From Actinomycetes bacterium (lineage in GTDB: Bacteria; Actinomycetota; Actinomycetes; Mycobacteriales; Micromonosporaceae): a stretch of DNA of 7,207 nucleotides. Positions 1 to 6,339 of the stretch are shown here, piece after piece. The position numbers were made by a program, and so were the translations under genes. Position 1 is the first letter of the stretch, and the number at the start of each line of letters is the position of its first letter. The notes below the pieces were generated by a model that had not been told where the DNA came from, searched no databases, and worked only from the letters and a program-made list of their open reading frames with translations. Where the stretch lies: NCBI GenBank assembly GCA_021793335.1, contig JAJYSW010000165.1, forward strand, positions 1 to 7,207, read 5' to 3'.

Positions 1-1
1 C

Positions 2-619
2 CCGCCCGGCGGCAGCGTCGCCACCCAGTTCATGCCACCGAGCCTCGAAGGCTGGTCCCAGGACGTCGCCCAGTACGAATACGACCCCGATCAGGCCGAG
101 GCGCTCCTCGCCGAAGCCGGGCAAGAGGACCTGACGCTCAAGTTCTGCTACCCGACCGACGTCTCACGGCCCTACATGCCGGCGCCGAAGGACATCTTCG
201 ACATCATCGCCTCCGACCTGGAGGCCGTGGGCGTCACCGTCGAGGCCGCACCGATCAGCTGGGTCGAGTACATCCCGGCCACTCGCGACGGCGACTGCCC
301 GCTGTACCTGCTCGGCTGGACCGGCGACTTCAACGAGGCGTACAACTTCCTCGGCACCTGGTTCGCCACCGAGACCACCGAATGGGGCTTCGACAACCCG
401 GCGATCTTCGACGGCCTCGCCGAAGCCGCCGCCGAACCGGACCCGAGCGCCCGCGCCGCGCACTGGACCGAGCTCAACGAGCTGATCATGGAAGAGCTGC
501 CGGGCCTGCCGATCTCGCACTCGCCGCCATCAATCGCGTTCTCCCCGCAGGTGTACCCGATGGACGTCTCCCCGCTCACGCAGGAAGACTTCGCCGAGCT
601 GTACTTCGCCGCAGAGTAG
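2..619 (+). CDS. Peptide ABC transporter substrate-binding protein, C-terminal part (SBP_bac_5 family; 5' end outside window)
   Basis: This is the extracellular solute-binding component that captures a peptide (or similar solute) and delivers it to the permeases encoded downstream. The frame is open from base 2, and 205 residues are visible before the TAG stop. Family members usually have about 500-600 residues, so the N-terminus, the expected lipoprotein signal peptide and most of lobe 1 lie upstream. Family features seen are an MPPSLEGW stretch followed by YEYDPDQAEALLAEAG (the usual 'YdpekAkaLLaEAG' block), and LGWTGDFNEAYNF, which matches the DppA-type 'gWtgDypDa.nF' block. The C-terminus fits lobe 1 closure (GLPISHSPPSIAFSP). 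The ATG at 32 is internal and is not the true start. The next gene begins 23 bp downstream on the same strand. The family call is firm; the substrate (di- or oligopeptide, opine, nickel and others are known in the family) cannot be read from this fragment. Confidence 0.93.
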   Translation, partial: PPGGSVATQFMPPSLEGWSQDVAQYEYDPDQAEALLAEAGQEDLTLKFCYPTDVSRPYMPAPKDIFDIIASDLEAVGVTVEAAPISWVEYIPATRDGDCPLYLLGWTGDFNEAYNFLGTWFATETTEWGFDNPAIFDGLAEAAAEPDPSARAAHWTELNELIMEELPGLPISHSPPSIAFSPQVYPMDVSPLTQEDFAELYFAAE

Positions 620-642
620 AACGAACGAGTAGGTAGCTCGAT

Positions 643-1650
643 ATGCTGCGCTACACGGTCAAGCGCCTCCTGCAGTTGGCGGTGGCGTTGCTGGGACTCA
701 CCCTGCTGCTGTTCGCGTGGTTCAAGGCCCTCCCGGGCGGACCCGAGAACCGCATGCTTCCCGACAACGCCACCGACCAGCAGCGGGAGGCGCTGCGGCG
801 GGCACTGGGCCTGGACGAGCCGATCTGGACCCAGTACGGCGAGTTCCTGGCCCGCATCGTCCGCCTCGACTTCGGCTCCTCGCTGTCGAGCGGGCGGCCC
901 GTCGCCACCGAACTGGCCGACCGGCTGCCGGCCACGATCGAACTGTCCTTGACGGCCATCGTGATCGCCATCGGCGTGGGCATCCCCCTGGGATACCTGG
1001 CCGCGCGCAAACGCGGCACCTGGCTCGACTTCGGGGCGGTCTCGGGTTCGCTCATCGGGATCTGCACGCCCGTGTTCTTCCTGGCCGCGATGCTCAAAGT
1101 GGTCTTCGCTCAGAACCTGGGGTGGCTGCCGACCGCGTTCCGGCTGTCCCCTGGCATGAGCTACACCGAGATCACCGGCCTGCGGGTCCTCGACGGGATC
1201 GTCACCGGGGAGTTCAACGTCGCCTGGGACGCCTTCACGCACCTGGTGCTGCCGGCGATCGCGCTCGCCTCGATCCCGCTCGCGGTCATCACTCGCATCA
1301 CCCGGGCCAGTGTGCTCGAAGTGGTGGGCGAGGACTATGTGCGCACTGCCGACGCGAAGGGCCTCAAACCGGCCACGATCCGGGGACGCCACGTCATGAA
1401 GAACGCGATGCTGCCCGTGGTCACCGTCATCGGGCTGCTCCTGGGGAGCCTGTTCGCCGGTGCGGTGCTCACCGAGAGCGTCTTCGCGTTCGGCGGGGTC
1501 GGCTCGTTCGTCTACCAGGCCACGACCGAACGCGACTACCCGGCGCTGATGGGCTTCATCCTCCTCATCGCCGTGTCCTACGTGGTCTTGAACCTGATCG
1601 TGGACCTGTCCTACGGCTTCCTCGATCCGAGAGTGAGGGTGCGGTCATGA
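643..1650 (+). CDS. Peptide ABC transporter permease, DppB/OppB type
   Basis: This 335-residue protein is one of the two inner-membrane subunits that form the translocation pore. It starts MLRYTVKRLLQLAVALLGLTLLLF, the usual first helix of DppB-type permeases, followed by an external region (GPENRMLP ... GLDEPIWTQYGEFLARIVRLDFGSSL) typical of the family. Several hydrophobic helices follow, at about residues 98-119, 131-150, 200-215, 254-279 and 300-320. The EAA-type cytoplasmic loop that docks on the ATPases is GEDYVRTADAKG (residues 229-240), followed by RHVMKNAMLPVVTVIG. An AGG (631-633) sits 9 nt before the ATG and supports this start. Its TGA overlaps the ATG of the next permease gene (ATGA), which indicates translational coupling. 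Length and motifs are complete. Confidence 0.96.
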   Translation: MLRYTVKRLLQLAVALLGLTLLLFAWFKALPGGPENRMLPDNATDQQREALRRALGLDEPIWTQYGEFLARIVRLDFGSSLSSGRPVATELADRLPATIELSLTAIVIAIGVGIPLGYLAARKRGTWLDFGAVSGSLIGICTPVFFLAAMLKVVFAQNLGWLPTAFRLSPGMSYTEITGLRVLDGIVTGEFNVAWDAFTHLVLPAIALASIPLAVITRITRASVLEVVGEDYVRTADAKGLKPATIRGRHVMKNAMLPVVTVIGLLLGSLFAGAVLTESVFAFGGVGSFVYQATTERDYPALMGFILLIAVSYVVLNLIVDLSYGFLDPRVRVRS

Positions 1651-2609
1651 CACTCGCCAAGATCGAGCGGCTCGACCGGCTCGTCGAGGCCGGCGTCCGG
1701 GCTCGGCACGCCGAATCGGGTTCTCTGTGGCGTCAGTCGCTGCGGCGCATGCGCCGCTCCCCCATGGCCATCAGCGGCGCGATCATCGTCGCGCTGTTCC
1801 TGCTGGTGGCGATCCTCGGCCCGTGGATCGCCCCCTACAGCCCGACCGCGCAGACCTGGGGCGGCGAAGTCTTCCTCAACCGGAACGTCTTCCCCGGGCC
1901 ACGGCCCGAGAACTGGTTCGGCCTCGATCACCTCGGCCGCGACATGTTCTCCCGCATGATCGTCGGCGCTCGCCAGACCATGCTCGTCGGCGTCGTCGCC
2001 ACCCTCATCGGCTTCGCCGCCGGGGCCCTGGTCGGCGGCCTCGCCGCCGCCGCGGGCACCTTCGGGGGACGGTGGGGCGGCAGGGTCGAAGCGGTCATCA
2101 TGCGCGCGGTCGATGTGGCCCTGGCCATCCCGATGCTGCTGCTCGCGCTCAGCGTCGCCGCGCTGCTGGGGCCGAGCCTGTCGACGGTCATGATCGCCGT
2201 CGGCGTCGCGCAGATCCCGATCTTCGCCCGGCTCCTGCGCGGGTCCATGCTCGCGCAGGCGCACTCGGATTACGTGCTCGCCGCGGTCTCCCTCGGCGTG
2301 CCCAAGCACCGCATCGTGCTCTCGCACATCTTCCCCAACTCGCTCGGGCCGGTGATCGTGCAGGCCACGCTCGTGCTCGCCACGGCGATCATCGAGGCGG
2401 CGGCACTGTCCTATCTGGGTCTGGGCAACCCCGACCCCGGTACCCCCGAGTGGGGGACCATGCTCGCCGATGCGCAGCGATTCTTGTCGAGCGCACCGCA
2501 GTTGGCGATCTACCCGGCGGTGGGCATCATCATCACCGCGCTCGGCTTCACCCTCCTGGGCGAGGCCATGCGCGAATCGCTCGACCCGAGGCTGAGGAGG
2601 CAGTCGTAG
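1647..2609 (+). CDS. Peptide ABC transporter permease, DppC/OppC type
   Basis: This 320-residue protein is the second pore subunit, partner of the DppB-type permease encoded just upstream. I chose the ATG at 1647 because it overlaps the preceding stop codon and has GAGGG (1635-1639) 7 nt upstream. The same frame stays open much further upstream, but that part is only antiphase reading of the dppB-like gene. The protein has the typical basic cytoplasmic N-terminus (LWRQSLRRMRRSP, residues 27-39) and a first helix at about 42-60 ending in GPWIAPYSP. Next comes the DHLGRDMFSRMIVGAR block before the permease core. The EAA-type loop is SDYVLAAVSLG (207-217), followed by HIFPNSLGPVIVQ. The C-terminal AALSYLGLGNPDPGTPEWG block is highly characteristic of DppC. 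Nothing is missing. The TAG stop shares its last base with the GTG start of the ATPase gene. Confidence 0.96.
   Translation: MTLAKIERLDRLVEAGVRARHAESGSLWRQSLRRMRRSPMAISGAIIVALFLLVAILGPWIAPYSPTAQTWGGEVFLNRNVFPGPRPENWFGLDHLGRDMFSRMIVGARQTMLVGVVATLIGFAAGALVGGLAAAAGTFGGRWGGRVEAVIMRAVDVALAIPMLLLALSVAALLGPSLSTVMIAVGVAQIPIFARLLRGSMLAQAHSDYVLAAVSLGVPKHRIVLSHIFPNSLGPVIVQATLVLATAIIEAAALSYLGLGNPDPGTPEWGTMLADAQRFLSSAPQLAIYPAVGIIITALGFTLLGEAMRESLDPRLRRQS
2594..2600 (+). promoter_or_regulatory. Ribosome binding site for the GTG-started ATPase gene
   Basis: GAGGAGG lies 8 nt before the GTG at 2609, inside the end of the upstream permease gene. It is the strongest Shine-Dalgarno match in the window and decides the start: the frame is open upstream, but the first residues of the conserved ATPase domain (ALLEVEDL) begin exactly here. 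Confidence 0.8.
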
Positions 2610-3562
2610 TGGCACTGCTCGAAGTAGAGGATCTACGGGTGGCCTTCGGTGACACCACCGCCGTCGACGGCGTCGACTTCCATGTCGATCAGGGCCGGGT
2701 GACGGGTCTGGTCGGCGAATCCGGCTGCGGCAAATCGGTGACGAGCCTGGCGGTCATGGGGCTGCTGCCCCGACGCGGCGTGACCGTCTCCGGCACGGCC
2801 CGGTTCGAGGGCGTCGATCTGCTCTCGCTGCCGCGCGCCGACATGCGCCGCAGACGCGGCTCGGATCTGGCGATGGTCTTCCAGGACCCGCTCTCCAGCC
2901 TCAACCCTGTAGTCCAGATCGGACGGCAGATCACCGAGGTTCTCGAACGCCACCGCGGCCTGCGCGGCGAGGCCGCCAGGAAAGAGGCCGAGGATCTGCT
3001 CGACCGTGTCGGCATCCCCGATCCGCGCCGTCGCCTCGGGGAATACCCGCACCAGCTCTCGGGCGGGATGCGGCAGCGGGTCCTCATCGCGATCGCGGTG
3101 GCGTGCGCGCCGCGGCTGCTCATCGCGGACGAGCCGACCACGGCTCTCGACGTGACGATCCAGGCGCAGATCCTCGAACTGCTGAAGGACCTCGTCGACG
3201 CCGAGGGGACCGCGCTGCTCATGATCACTCACGATCTGGGGGTCGTGGCGGGGCTGTGCGACGAGGTCAACGTCCTGTACTCGGGGCGCGTGGTCGAGTC
3301 GGCGTCGGCGCGGGACCTGTTCGCCCGCCCGACCCATCCGTACACCGTGGGCCTGCTGGGCTCGATCCCGCGCCTGGACCTGCCGATCGACGAACCGCTC
3401 GAACCGATCCGCGGCTCGATCGCGGACGTCATCCGATGGAAGGACGGCTGCGCGTTCGCGCCCAGGTGCGACCGTGTGGCCGAGCCGTGCGTGGACGGCG
3501 AGCCGCCGCTGATCGGCACGGCTCACGCCCACCGCTGCGTCATGGCCGAGGAGACCGTATGA
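2609..3562 (+). CDS. Peptide ABC transporter ATP-binding protein, DppD/OppD type
   Basis: This 317-residue cytoplasmic ATPase is the first of the pair that powers peptide import. It starts at GTG 2609, one base inside the preceding stop (TAGTG). Motifs seen are Walker A GESGCGKS (residues 36-43), Q-loop glutamine 92 in FQDPLSSLNP, ABC signature LSGGMRQR (150-157), Walker B ending D174-E175 in LLIADEPTTALD, and H-loop His208 in MITHDLGVV. All catalytic positions are therefore intact. The C-terminal oligopeptide/dipeptide transporter domain follows (RPTHPYTVGLLGSIPRL) and carries four cysteines, C281-x5-C287-x6-C294-x15-C310. In recently studied members of the family such cysteines bind a [4Fe-4S] cluster; that role here is inference. 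The stop overlaps the next start (ATGA). Confidence 0.96.
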   Translation: MALLEVEDLRVAFGDTTAVDGVDFHVDQGRVTGLVGESGCGKSVTSLAVMGLLPRRGVTVSGTARFEGVDLLSLPRADMRRRRGSDLAMVFQDPLSSLNPVVQIGRQITEVLERHRGLRGEAARKEAEDLLDRVGIPDPRRRLGEYPHQLSGGMRQRVLIAIAVACAPRLLIADEPTTALDVTIQAQILELLKDLVDAEGTALLMITHDLGVVAGLCDEVNVLYSGRVVESASARDLFARPTHPYTVGLLGSIPRLDLPIDEPLEPIRGSIADVIRWKDGCAFAPRCDRVAEPCVDGEPPLIGTAHAHRCVMAEETV

Positions 3563-4551
3563 GCACCGACATCGAGCAGCGGACGCTGCTGGACGTGAAG
3601 GACCTCGAAGTCCACTTCCCGATCCGCAGCGGCGTCGTCGTCGAACGCACCGTCGGGCACGTCAGGGCCGTCGACGGCGTGAGTTTGACGATCGACGCCG
3701 GCCGGACGTACGGCCTCGTCGGCGAATCGGGCTGTGGCAAGACCACGCTGGGGCGGGCCGTGCTGCGTCTGGAGGAGCCCACGGCCGGCTCGGTGTGGCT
3801 GGACTCGACCGACGTGACGGCGTTGCGCTCGGAGCGTCTGCGGCGTTTCCGCTCGAAGATGCAGATGGTCTTCCAAGATCCGCTCGGCTCGCTCAATCCC
3901 AGGCACAATGTCGAGATGCTGCTGGCCGAGCCGTTGAAGGTCCACGGTGTGGGCAGCAAGGCCGAGCGGCGCAGGCTGGCCACGGAGACTCTCGACGCCG
4001 TGGGATTGCCGGTCTCGGTGATGGAGCGCTACCCGCACGAGTTCTCGGGCGGGCAGCGGCAGCGGCTCGGGATCGCTCGCGCGTTGATGCTGCGGCCGGA
4101 TCTGATCGTGTGCGACGAGCCGGTGAGCGCTCTGGACGTGTCGATCCAGGCGCAGGTGATGAATCTGCTCGACGAGCTCCAGGGTGAATTCGGTCTGACG
4201 TATCTGGTGATCGCGCACGATCTGGCCGTGGTCCGGCACCTGTCGGACCGGGTCGGGGTGATGTATCTCGGCAAGCTCGTCGAAGAGGCCGATTCGGAGG
4301 CGATCTATGAGCGTCCGCGGCATCCGTATACGAAGGCCCTGCTGTCGGCGGTGCCGCAACCGGACCCGGATATCGAGGCGGGCCGTGAGCGGATCATCCT
4401 CAAAGGCGATCTGCCGTCTCCGGCGAATCCGCCTTCGGGCTGCCGCTTCCGCACCAGGTGCCCGTGGGCGCAGGACGTCTGCGCCGAGGAGGCGCCGGTC
4501 TGGCGCGAGGCCGCGGACGGCCACAAAGTGGCTTGTCACTTCGATTTCTGA
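3559..4551 (+). CDS. Peptide ABC transporter ATP-binding protein, DppF/OppF type
   Basis: This 330-residue cytoplasmic ATPase is expected to form a heterodimer with the DppD-like subunit. The ATG at 3559 overlaps the preceding TGA and has GAGGAG (3548-3553) 5 nt upstream. The N-terminus has the long DppF-type first strand region (LEVHFPIRSGVVVERTVGHVRAVDGV), unlike the short one of DppD. Motifs seen are Walker A GESGCGKT (55-62), Q-loop Gln106 in VFQDPLGSLNPR, signature FSGGQRQRLG with SGGQ at 163-166, Walker B D186-E187 in LIVCDEPVSALD, and H-loop His220 in VIAHDLAVV. The C-terminal domain (RPRHPYTKALLSAVPQPDP) has its own four-cysteine set, C295-x5-C301-x6-C308-x17-C326. It is the last gene of the transporter operon, and its TGA is also the first three bases of a tandem repeat array. 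Confidence 0.96.
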   Translation: MSTDIEQRTLLDVKDLEVHFPIRSGVVVERTVGHVRAVDGVSLTIDAGRTYGLVGESGCGKTTLGRAVLRLEEPTAGSVWLDSTDVTALRSERLRRFRSKMQMVFQDPLGSLNPRHNVEMLLAEPLKVHGVGSKAERRRLATETLDAVGLPVSVMERYPHEFSGGQRQRLGIARALMLRPDLIVCDEPVSALDVSIQAQVMNLLDELQGEFGLTYLVIAHDLAVVRHLSDRVGVMYLGKLVEEADSEAIYERPRHPYTKALLSAVPQPDPDIEAGRERIILKGDLPSPANPPSGCRFRTRCPWAQDVCAEEAPVWREAADGHKVACHFDF

Positions 4552-4706
4552 TCGAATGAACGGCACAGCGGTCTCTGATCGAGTGAACGGCACAGCGTTC
4601 TGTGACCGAACAGGTAACGCAGTGATCTGTGATCGAGCGGGAGAGGCGCGGTGGCCTTTGAGAACGTAAGGGGCACAGTGCTTCTGTACGAGCGTCAGTA
4701 CTGCCG
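4549..4706. repeat. Degenerating tandem repeat, 27-bp period, starting on the ATPase stop codon
   Basis: Units begin at 4549, 4576, 4603 and 4630 (exactly 27 bp apart), then at 4659 and 4685 with small length changes. Each of the first four starts TGAtCGA. Units 1 and 2 match at 24 of 27 bases. Unit 3 keeps about 15 of 27, and the later ones are weaker. Because 27 is divisible by three, the array repeats the TGA stop in the ATPase frame (4549, 4576, 4603, 4630, plus TAA at 4615) and would encode nine-residue repeats in other frames. Unit junctions can form a small hairpin, CACAG-N4-CTGTG (4591-4604), with a related CGCAG-N4-CTGTG at 4618-4631. It has no uniform spacers, so it is not a CRISPR array. 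Function unknown. Confidence 0.8.
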
Positions 4707-4761
4707 TCGCCGCCCGGGCGAGAGGCGCGGCGCTCTTCGCGCGCGAGTGCCCGGGCGGTGA
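4707..4761 (+). terminator. Probable transcription terminator of the transporter operon
   Basis: The arms CCGCCCGGGC (4710-4719) and GCCCGGGCGG (4749-4758) are perfectly complementary. The stem extends outward to 13 pairs (4707-4719 with 4749-4761) with one G-U pair. The 29-base loop is itself G/C-rich and can form inner pairing. There is no T-tract, which is common for actinomycete terminators. Its place about 155 bp after the last transporter gene and before the next gene supports the call. Confidence 0.65.
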
Positions 4762-4766
4762 GGAAC

Positions 4767-4789
4767 GCGGCGGGGGAGAATACCGCCGC
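4767..4789 (+). promoter_or_regulatory. Short GC hairpin upstream of the membrane protein gene
   Basis: GCGGCGG (4767-4773) and CCGCCGC (4783-4789) form a perfect 7-bp stem with a 9-base loop, 5 bp after the larger stem-loop and 26 bp before the TTG start. It may be the second part of a tandem terminator or a leader hairpin that limits expression of the downstream gene. The sequence alone does not decide. Confidence 0.4.
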
Positions 4790-4804
4790 ACCGATCCATC
4801 GAAT

Positions 4805-4809
4805 GGGAG
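4805..4809 (+). promoter_or_regulatory. Ribosome binding site supporting a TTG start
   Basis: GGGAG sits 6 nt before TTG 4816. The next in-frame ATG is at codon 21, within the first predicted helix, so TTG is the better start. Confidence 0.6.
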
Positions 4810-4815
4810 CCACCG

Positions 4816-5349
4816 TTGACCCCCGAGCATGTCCGTGACGCCGCCGCCCTCGCCGCGGTTTTCAGTTTCTTCGCCATGGCCTGGTTCGGCTGGGCGCAGG
4901 AGGCCCCGCCGCGCCGCTGGCTGTGGCCGCTGCGCGTCGGATCGATCCTCGCCGGGCTCGTGCTGATCGGCGGCGTGCTGCTGGCGTGGCGGCACTGGTC
5001 GGACGGCACCGTCTTCGATGAGCAGGTCGGCGCTTCGTTCGGCATCATCGTCGGGATCGAGTTCGCCGCCGCCGGTCTCGGTGCGGGCCTGCTGGCCTGG
5101 CGCAAGCACGCCGACCTCATTTCGCCCTGGATCGCCTTCGTCGTGGGTGTCCACCTGTTCCCCGTCGCCGTCGTCCTCGACATCCCTGCCGTGCACCTGA
5201 CCGGGGTCCTCGTCACCGTCGCCTCGCTGACGGCGGTGCCCCTCGCCCGCGCCAAGAAGCTCACGCCGAGCGCGGTCGTCGGCGCCCTGGTCGGCCCGAT
5301 CTTGCTGGTGTCGGCGGCCCTGTCGCTGCTCGACGCCCTGACCCGCTGA
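4816..5349 (+). CDS. Six-helix integral membrane protein of unknown function
   Basis: This 177-residue, strongly hydrophobic protein starts at TTG (GGGAG 6 nt upstream). I count six likely membrane segments, at about residues 9-27, 38-57, 70-94, 103-121, 124-144 and 152-172. They are separated by short charged turns (QEAPPRRW, WRHWSDGTVFDEQ, WRKHADL, ARAKKLTP). There is no signal peptide beyond helix 1, no enzymatic motif and no transporter signature that I can name. Its make-up resembles conserved actinomycete hypothetical membrane proteins, but I cannot assign a family with confidence. It stands alone between two hairpin terminators, so it is probably a monocistronic unit, although no convincing promoter is visible in the 54 bp after the upstream terminator. 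Codon use is typical G/C-ending, like the transporter genes. Confidence 0.85.
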   Translation: MTPEHVRDAAALAAVFSFFAMAWFGWAQEAPPRRWLWPLRVGSILAGLVLIGGVLLAWRHWSDGTVFDEQVGASFGIIVGIEFAAAGLGAGLLAWRKHADLISPWIAFVVGVHLFPVAVVLDIPAVHLTGVLVTVASLTAVPLARAKKLTPSAVVGALVGPILLVSAALSLLDALTR

Positions 5350-5426
5350 AAACACCCTGAAGCGCAGCCGGGGCCGCGCTCTCCGGCTCGGACCGGTGCG
5401 GGCGGCGCGGTCTCACCGGCAGGAGT

Positions 5427-5462
5427 CGGGCCGGTCGGTCTCCACCTTGACCGACCGGCCCG
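5427..5462. terminator. Strong hairpin terminator, probably serving both strands
   Basis: CGGGCCGGTCGGTC (5427-5440) and its exact complement (5449-5462) make a perfect 14-bp stem with an 8-base loop (tccacctt). It lies 78 bp after the stop of the membrane protein gene and between that gene and the converging minus-strand pair. This is where a bidirectional terminator is expected. No T-tract follows on either side. Confidence 0.75.
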
Positions 5463-5503
5463 CCCTCGCCCGACGCTGGGTCGCCGTTCGAGGGAGTGAG
5501 AAG

Positions 5504-5563
5504 GGATGCGGTGGCGCTGCGGGGGCCGTGAACGATGACAACGGTCGGCCCGCCACCGCATCC
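5504..5563 (-). terminator. Long inverted repeat at the 3' end of the minus-strand gene pair
   Basis: GGATGCGGTGGCG (5504-5516) and CGCCACCGCATCC (5551-5563) are perfect 13-bp arms around a 34-base loop that contains a further 4-bp pairing (CCGT 5526-5529 with ACGG 5541-5544). It begins just after the conserved part of the second small gene ends (about 5571), so a transcription-end structure for the minus strand is the simplest reading. A cruciform or protein-binding role is possible. Confidence 0.5.
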
Positions 5564-5570
5564 GGGTCCG

Positions 5571-5828
5571 TAATCGTGCGATGACTTTGCGGGCCTCGGC
5601 TTCGATCCAGGCGCACCACTGGTCGCCGTTCCAGGCTCCGTGCCAGCGCGGCTCGGAGCCGGGGGCTTCGGAGAGGACGCATACCGGGCTGGGCGCGTTG
5701 CCGTCTGAGCACATGATGCGGTACCGCGATGGTCTGACGGCGATGCGGTGGACGGTGAAGATCGCCGGGCCGCGGCGGAACTCACCGAGGTAGGCCCCTT
5801 CGGGTTCGATCAGCTCGGGTTCATCCAT
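5571..5828 (-). CDS. Small protein of unknown function, paralogue of its upstream neighbour; 3' end unresolved
   Basis: I do not recognise the family. The start ATG (5828-5826) overlaps the end of the upstream gene by 8 bases (ATGGATGA), implying translational coupling. Residues 1-86 look coding: third positions are mostly G/C, and the protein is well mixed (MDEPELIEPEGAYLGEF ... WNGDQWCAWIEAEARKV). It shares G15-x-F17-x6-F24-T-V-H27 and W71-x2-W74-x-E-A-E-A79 with the upstream gene product at similar spacing, hence the paralogue call. Past about 5571 the frame becomes Arg-rich and shadow-like, yet no stop appears. This frame stays open to 4695, antisense to the membrane protein gene; the other two minus frames first stop at 5413 and 5261. 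The coordinates given cover only the supported part. Either the gene has an unusual tail, or a frameshift removed the true end; a shift near 5575 would give about 139 residues ending at 5413. Confidence 0.6.
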
Positions 5829-6126
5829 GGCAGACCCTCACTCGTCCCACGGCGGGCTTGGTGCCGTTGTAGAAGACCATGAACGCCTCGGCCTCGCACC
5901 ATTCGCGCCACTCTTCGGAGGCGTTGACCCAGTTCAGGCCCCAGGTGGCGTTCAGGATGCCCGCGTTGAGCCCTGAGATGACCAGGACGATCTCGGCCAC
6001 GCTCCCGGAGGCGTAGACCTGGAACGAGTCCGGGGCCTCGTCCGAAGAGGCGTGGACCGAGAAGGTGTTGCCGCCGTCTGAGAAGGCGCCGCGCACATTT
6101 GAGTCCGGTATGGATGTTCTGGTCAT
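5821..6126 (-). CDS. Small protein of unknown function, first of a paralogous pair
   Basis: This 101-residue acidic, soluble protein has no signal peptide or membrane segment. The ATG at 6126 is preceded by AAGGTGGGG (6143-6135), a fair ribosome binding site with 8 nt from GGGG to the start. I do not recognise a named family. Visible features are G13-x-F15-x6-F22-S-V-H25 near the N-terminus, a central hydrophobic stretch (AEIVLVISGLNAGIL) and an aromatic C-terminal block, W73-R-E-W76-C-E-A-E-A81. The first and last blocks recur in the overlapping downstream gene. I looked for the DUF397 pattern, the usual small partner of DUF5753 regulators, and did not find it. The gene is divergent from the HTH/DUF5753 regulator across a 355-bp operator-rich spacer, so regulation by that protein is plausible. 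Only context supports any function. Confidence 0.75.
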   Translation of the reverse strand: MTRTSIPDSNVRGAFSDGGNTFSVHASSDEAPDSFQVYASGSVAEIVLVISGLNAGILNATWGLNWVNASEEWREWCEAEAFMVFYNGTKPAVGRVRVCHG

Positions 6127-6236
6127 TTCCGTATCCCCACCTTGATGCGATCTATTCGCGATTGGCCTGATCCGTGAATGCGCCCGGAAGCCGTCTGTCT
6201 AATCCCCGACAGAACGACCACCGGGCTCTCTCCGTC

Positions 6237-6267
6237 CATCGCGAGCCGTATGGCAGCGCTCGCGATG
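6237..6267 (-). promoter_or_regulatory. 10-bp stem-loop in the presumed leader of the minus-strand pair
   Basis: CATCGCGAGC (6237-6246) and GCTCGCGATG (6258-6267) are perfect complements with an 11-base loop. It falls at the predicted transcription start of the minus-strand promoter, so it may be an operator over the start site or a hairpin at the 5' end of the transcript. Confidence 0.5.
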
Positions 6268-6272
6268 CACCT

Positions 6273-6301
6273 AATGTAAGTGGCGTTTTCGCAGGTCGCA
6301 A
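6273..6301 (-). promoter_or_regulatory. Candidate promoter for the minus-strand gene pair
   Basis: Read on the minus strand, TTGCGA (6301-6296), a 17-base spacer and TACATT (6278-6273) resemble the -35 and -10 boxes of the main sigma factor. Transcription would start near 6266, giving a leader of about 140 nt before the ATG at 6126. Prediction by eye only. Confidence 0.4.
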
Positions 6302-6339
6302 GGGGGGATGCAGTGGTACTTCATAAGGGAGTGTCGGAA

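Noticed and set aside
172..1392. A 406-codon open frame on the minus strand
   Set aside because: It is antisense to two clearly recognised transporter genes and has shadow-like composition.
4549..4706. CRISPR array
   Set aside because: Units are contiguous with no unique spacers and quickly lose identity; there are no cas-like genes nearby.
3523..5355. A 610-codon open frame on the minus strand
   Set aside because: It is antisense to the second ATPase gene and the membrane protein gene, crosses the terminator and the repeat array, and its product is a low-complexity Arg/Gln/His-rich shadow typical of GC-rich antisense frames.
5581..5793. A 70-codon plus-strand frame
   Set aside because: It lies antisense to the conserved part of the second small gene and has no family-like features or ribosome binding site.
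5821..6126. DUF397 partner protein of the DUF5753 regulator
   Set aside because: The usual 'W.kSsyS...CVeva...vaVRDSk' pattern is not present in this protein or in its paralogue.
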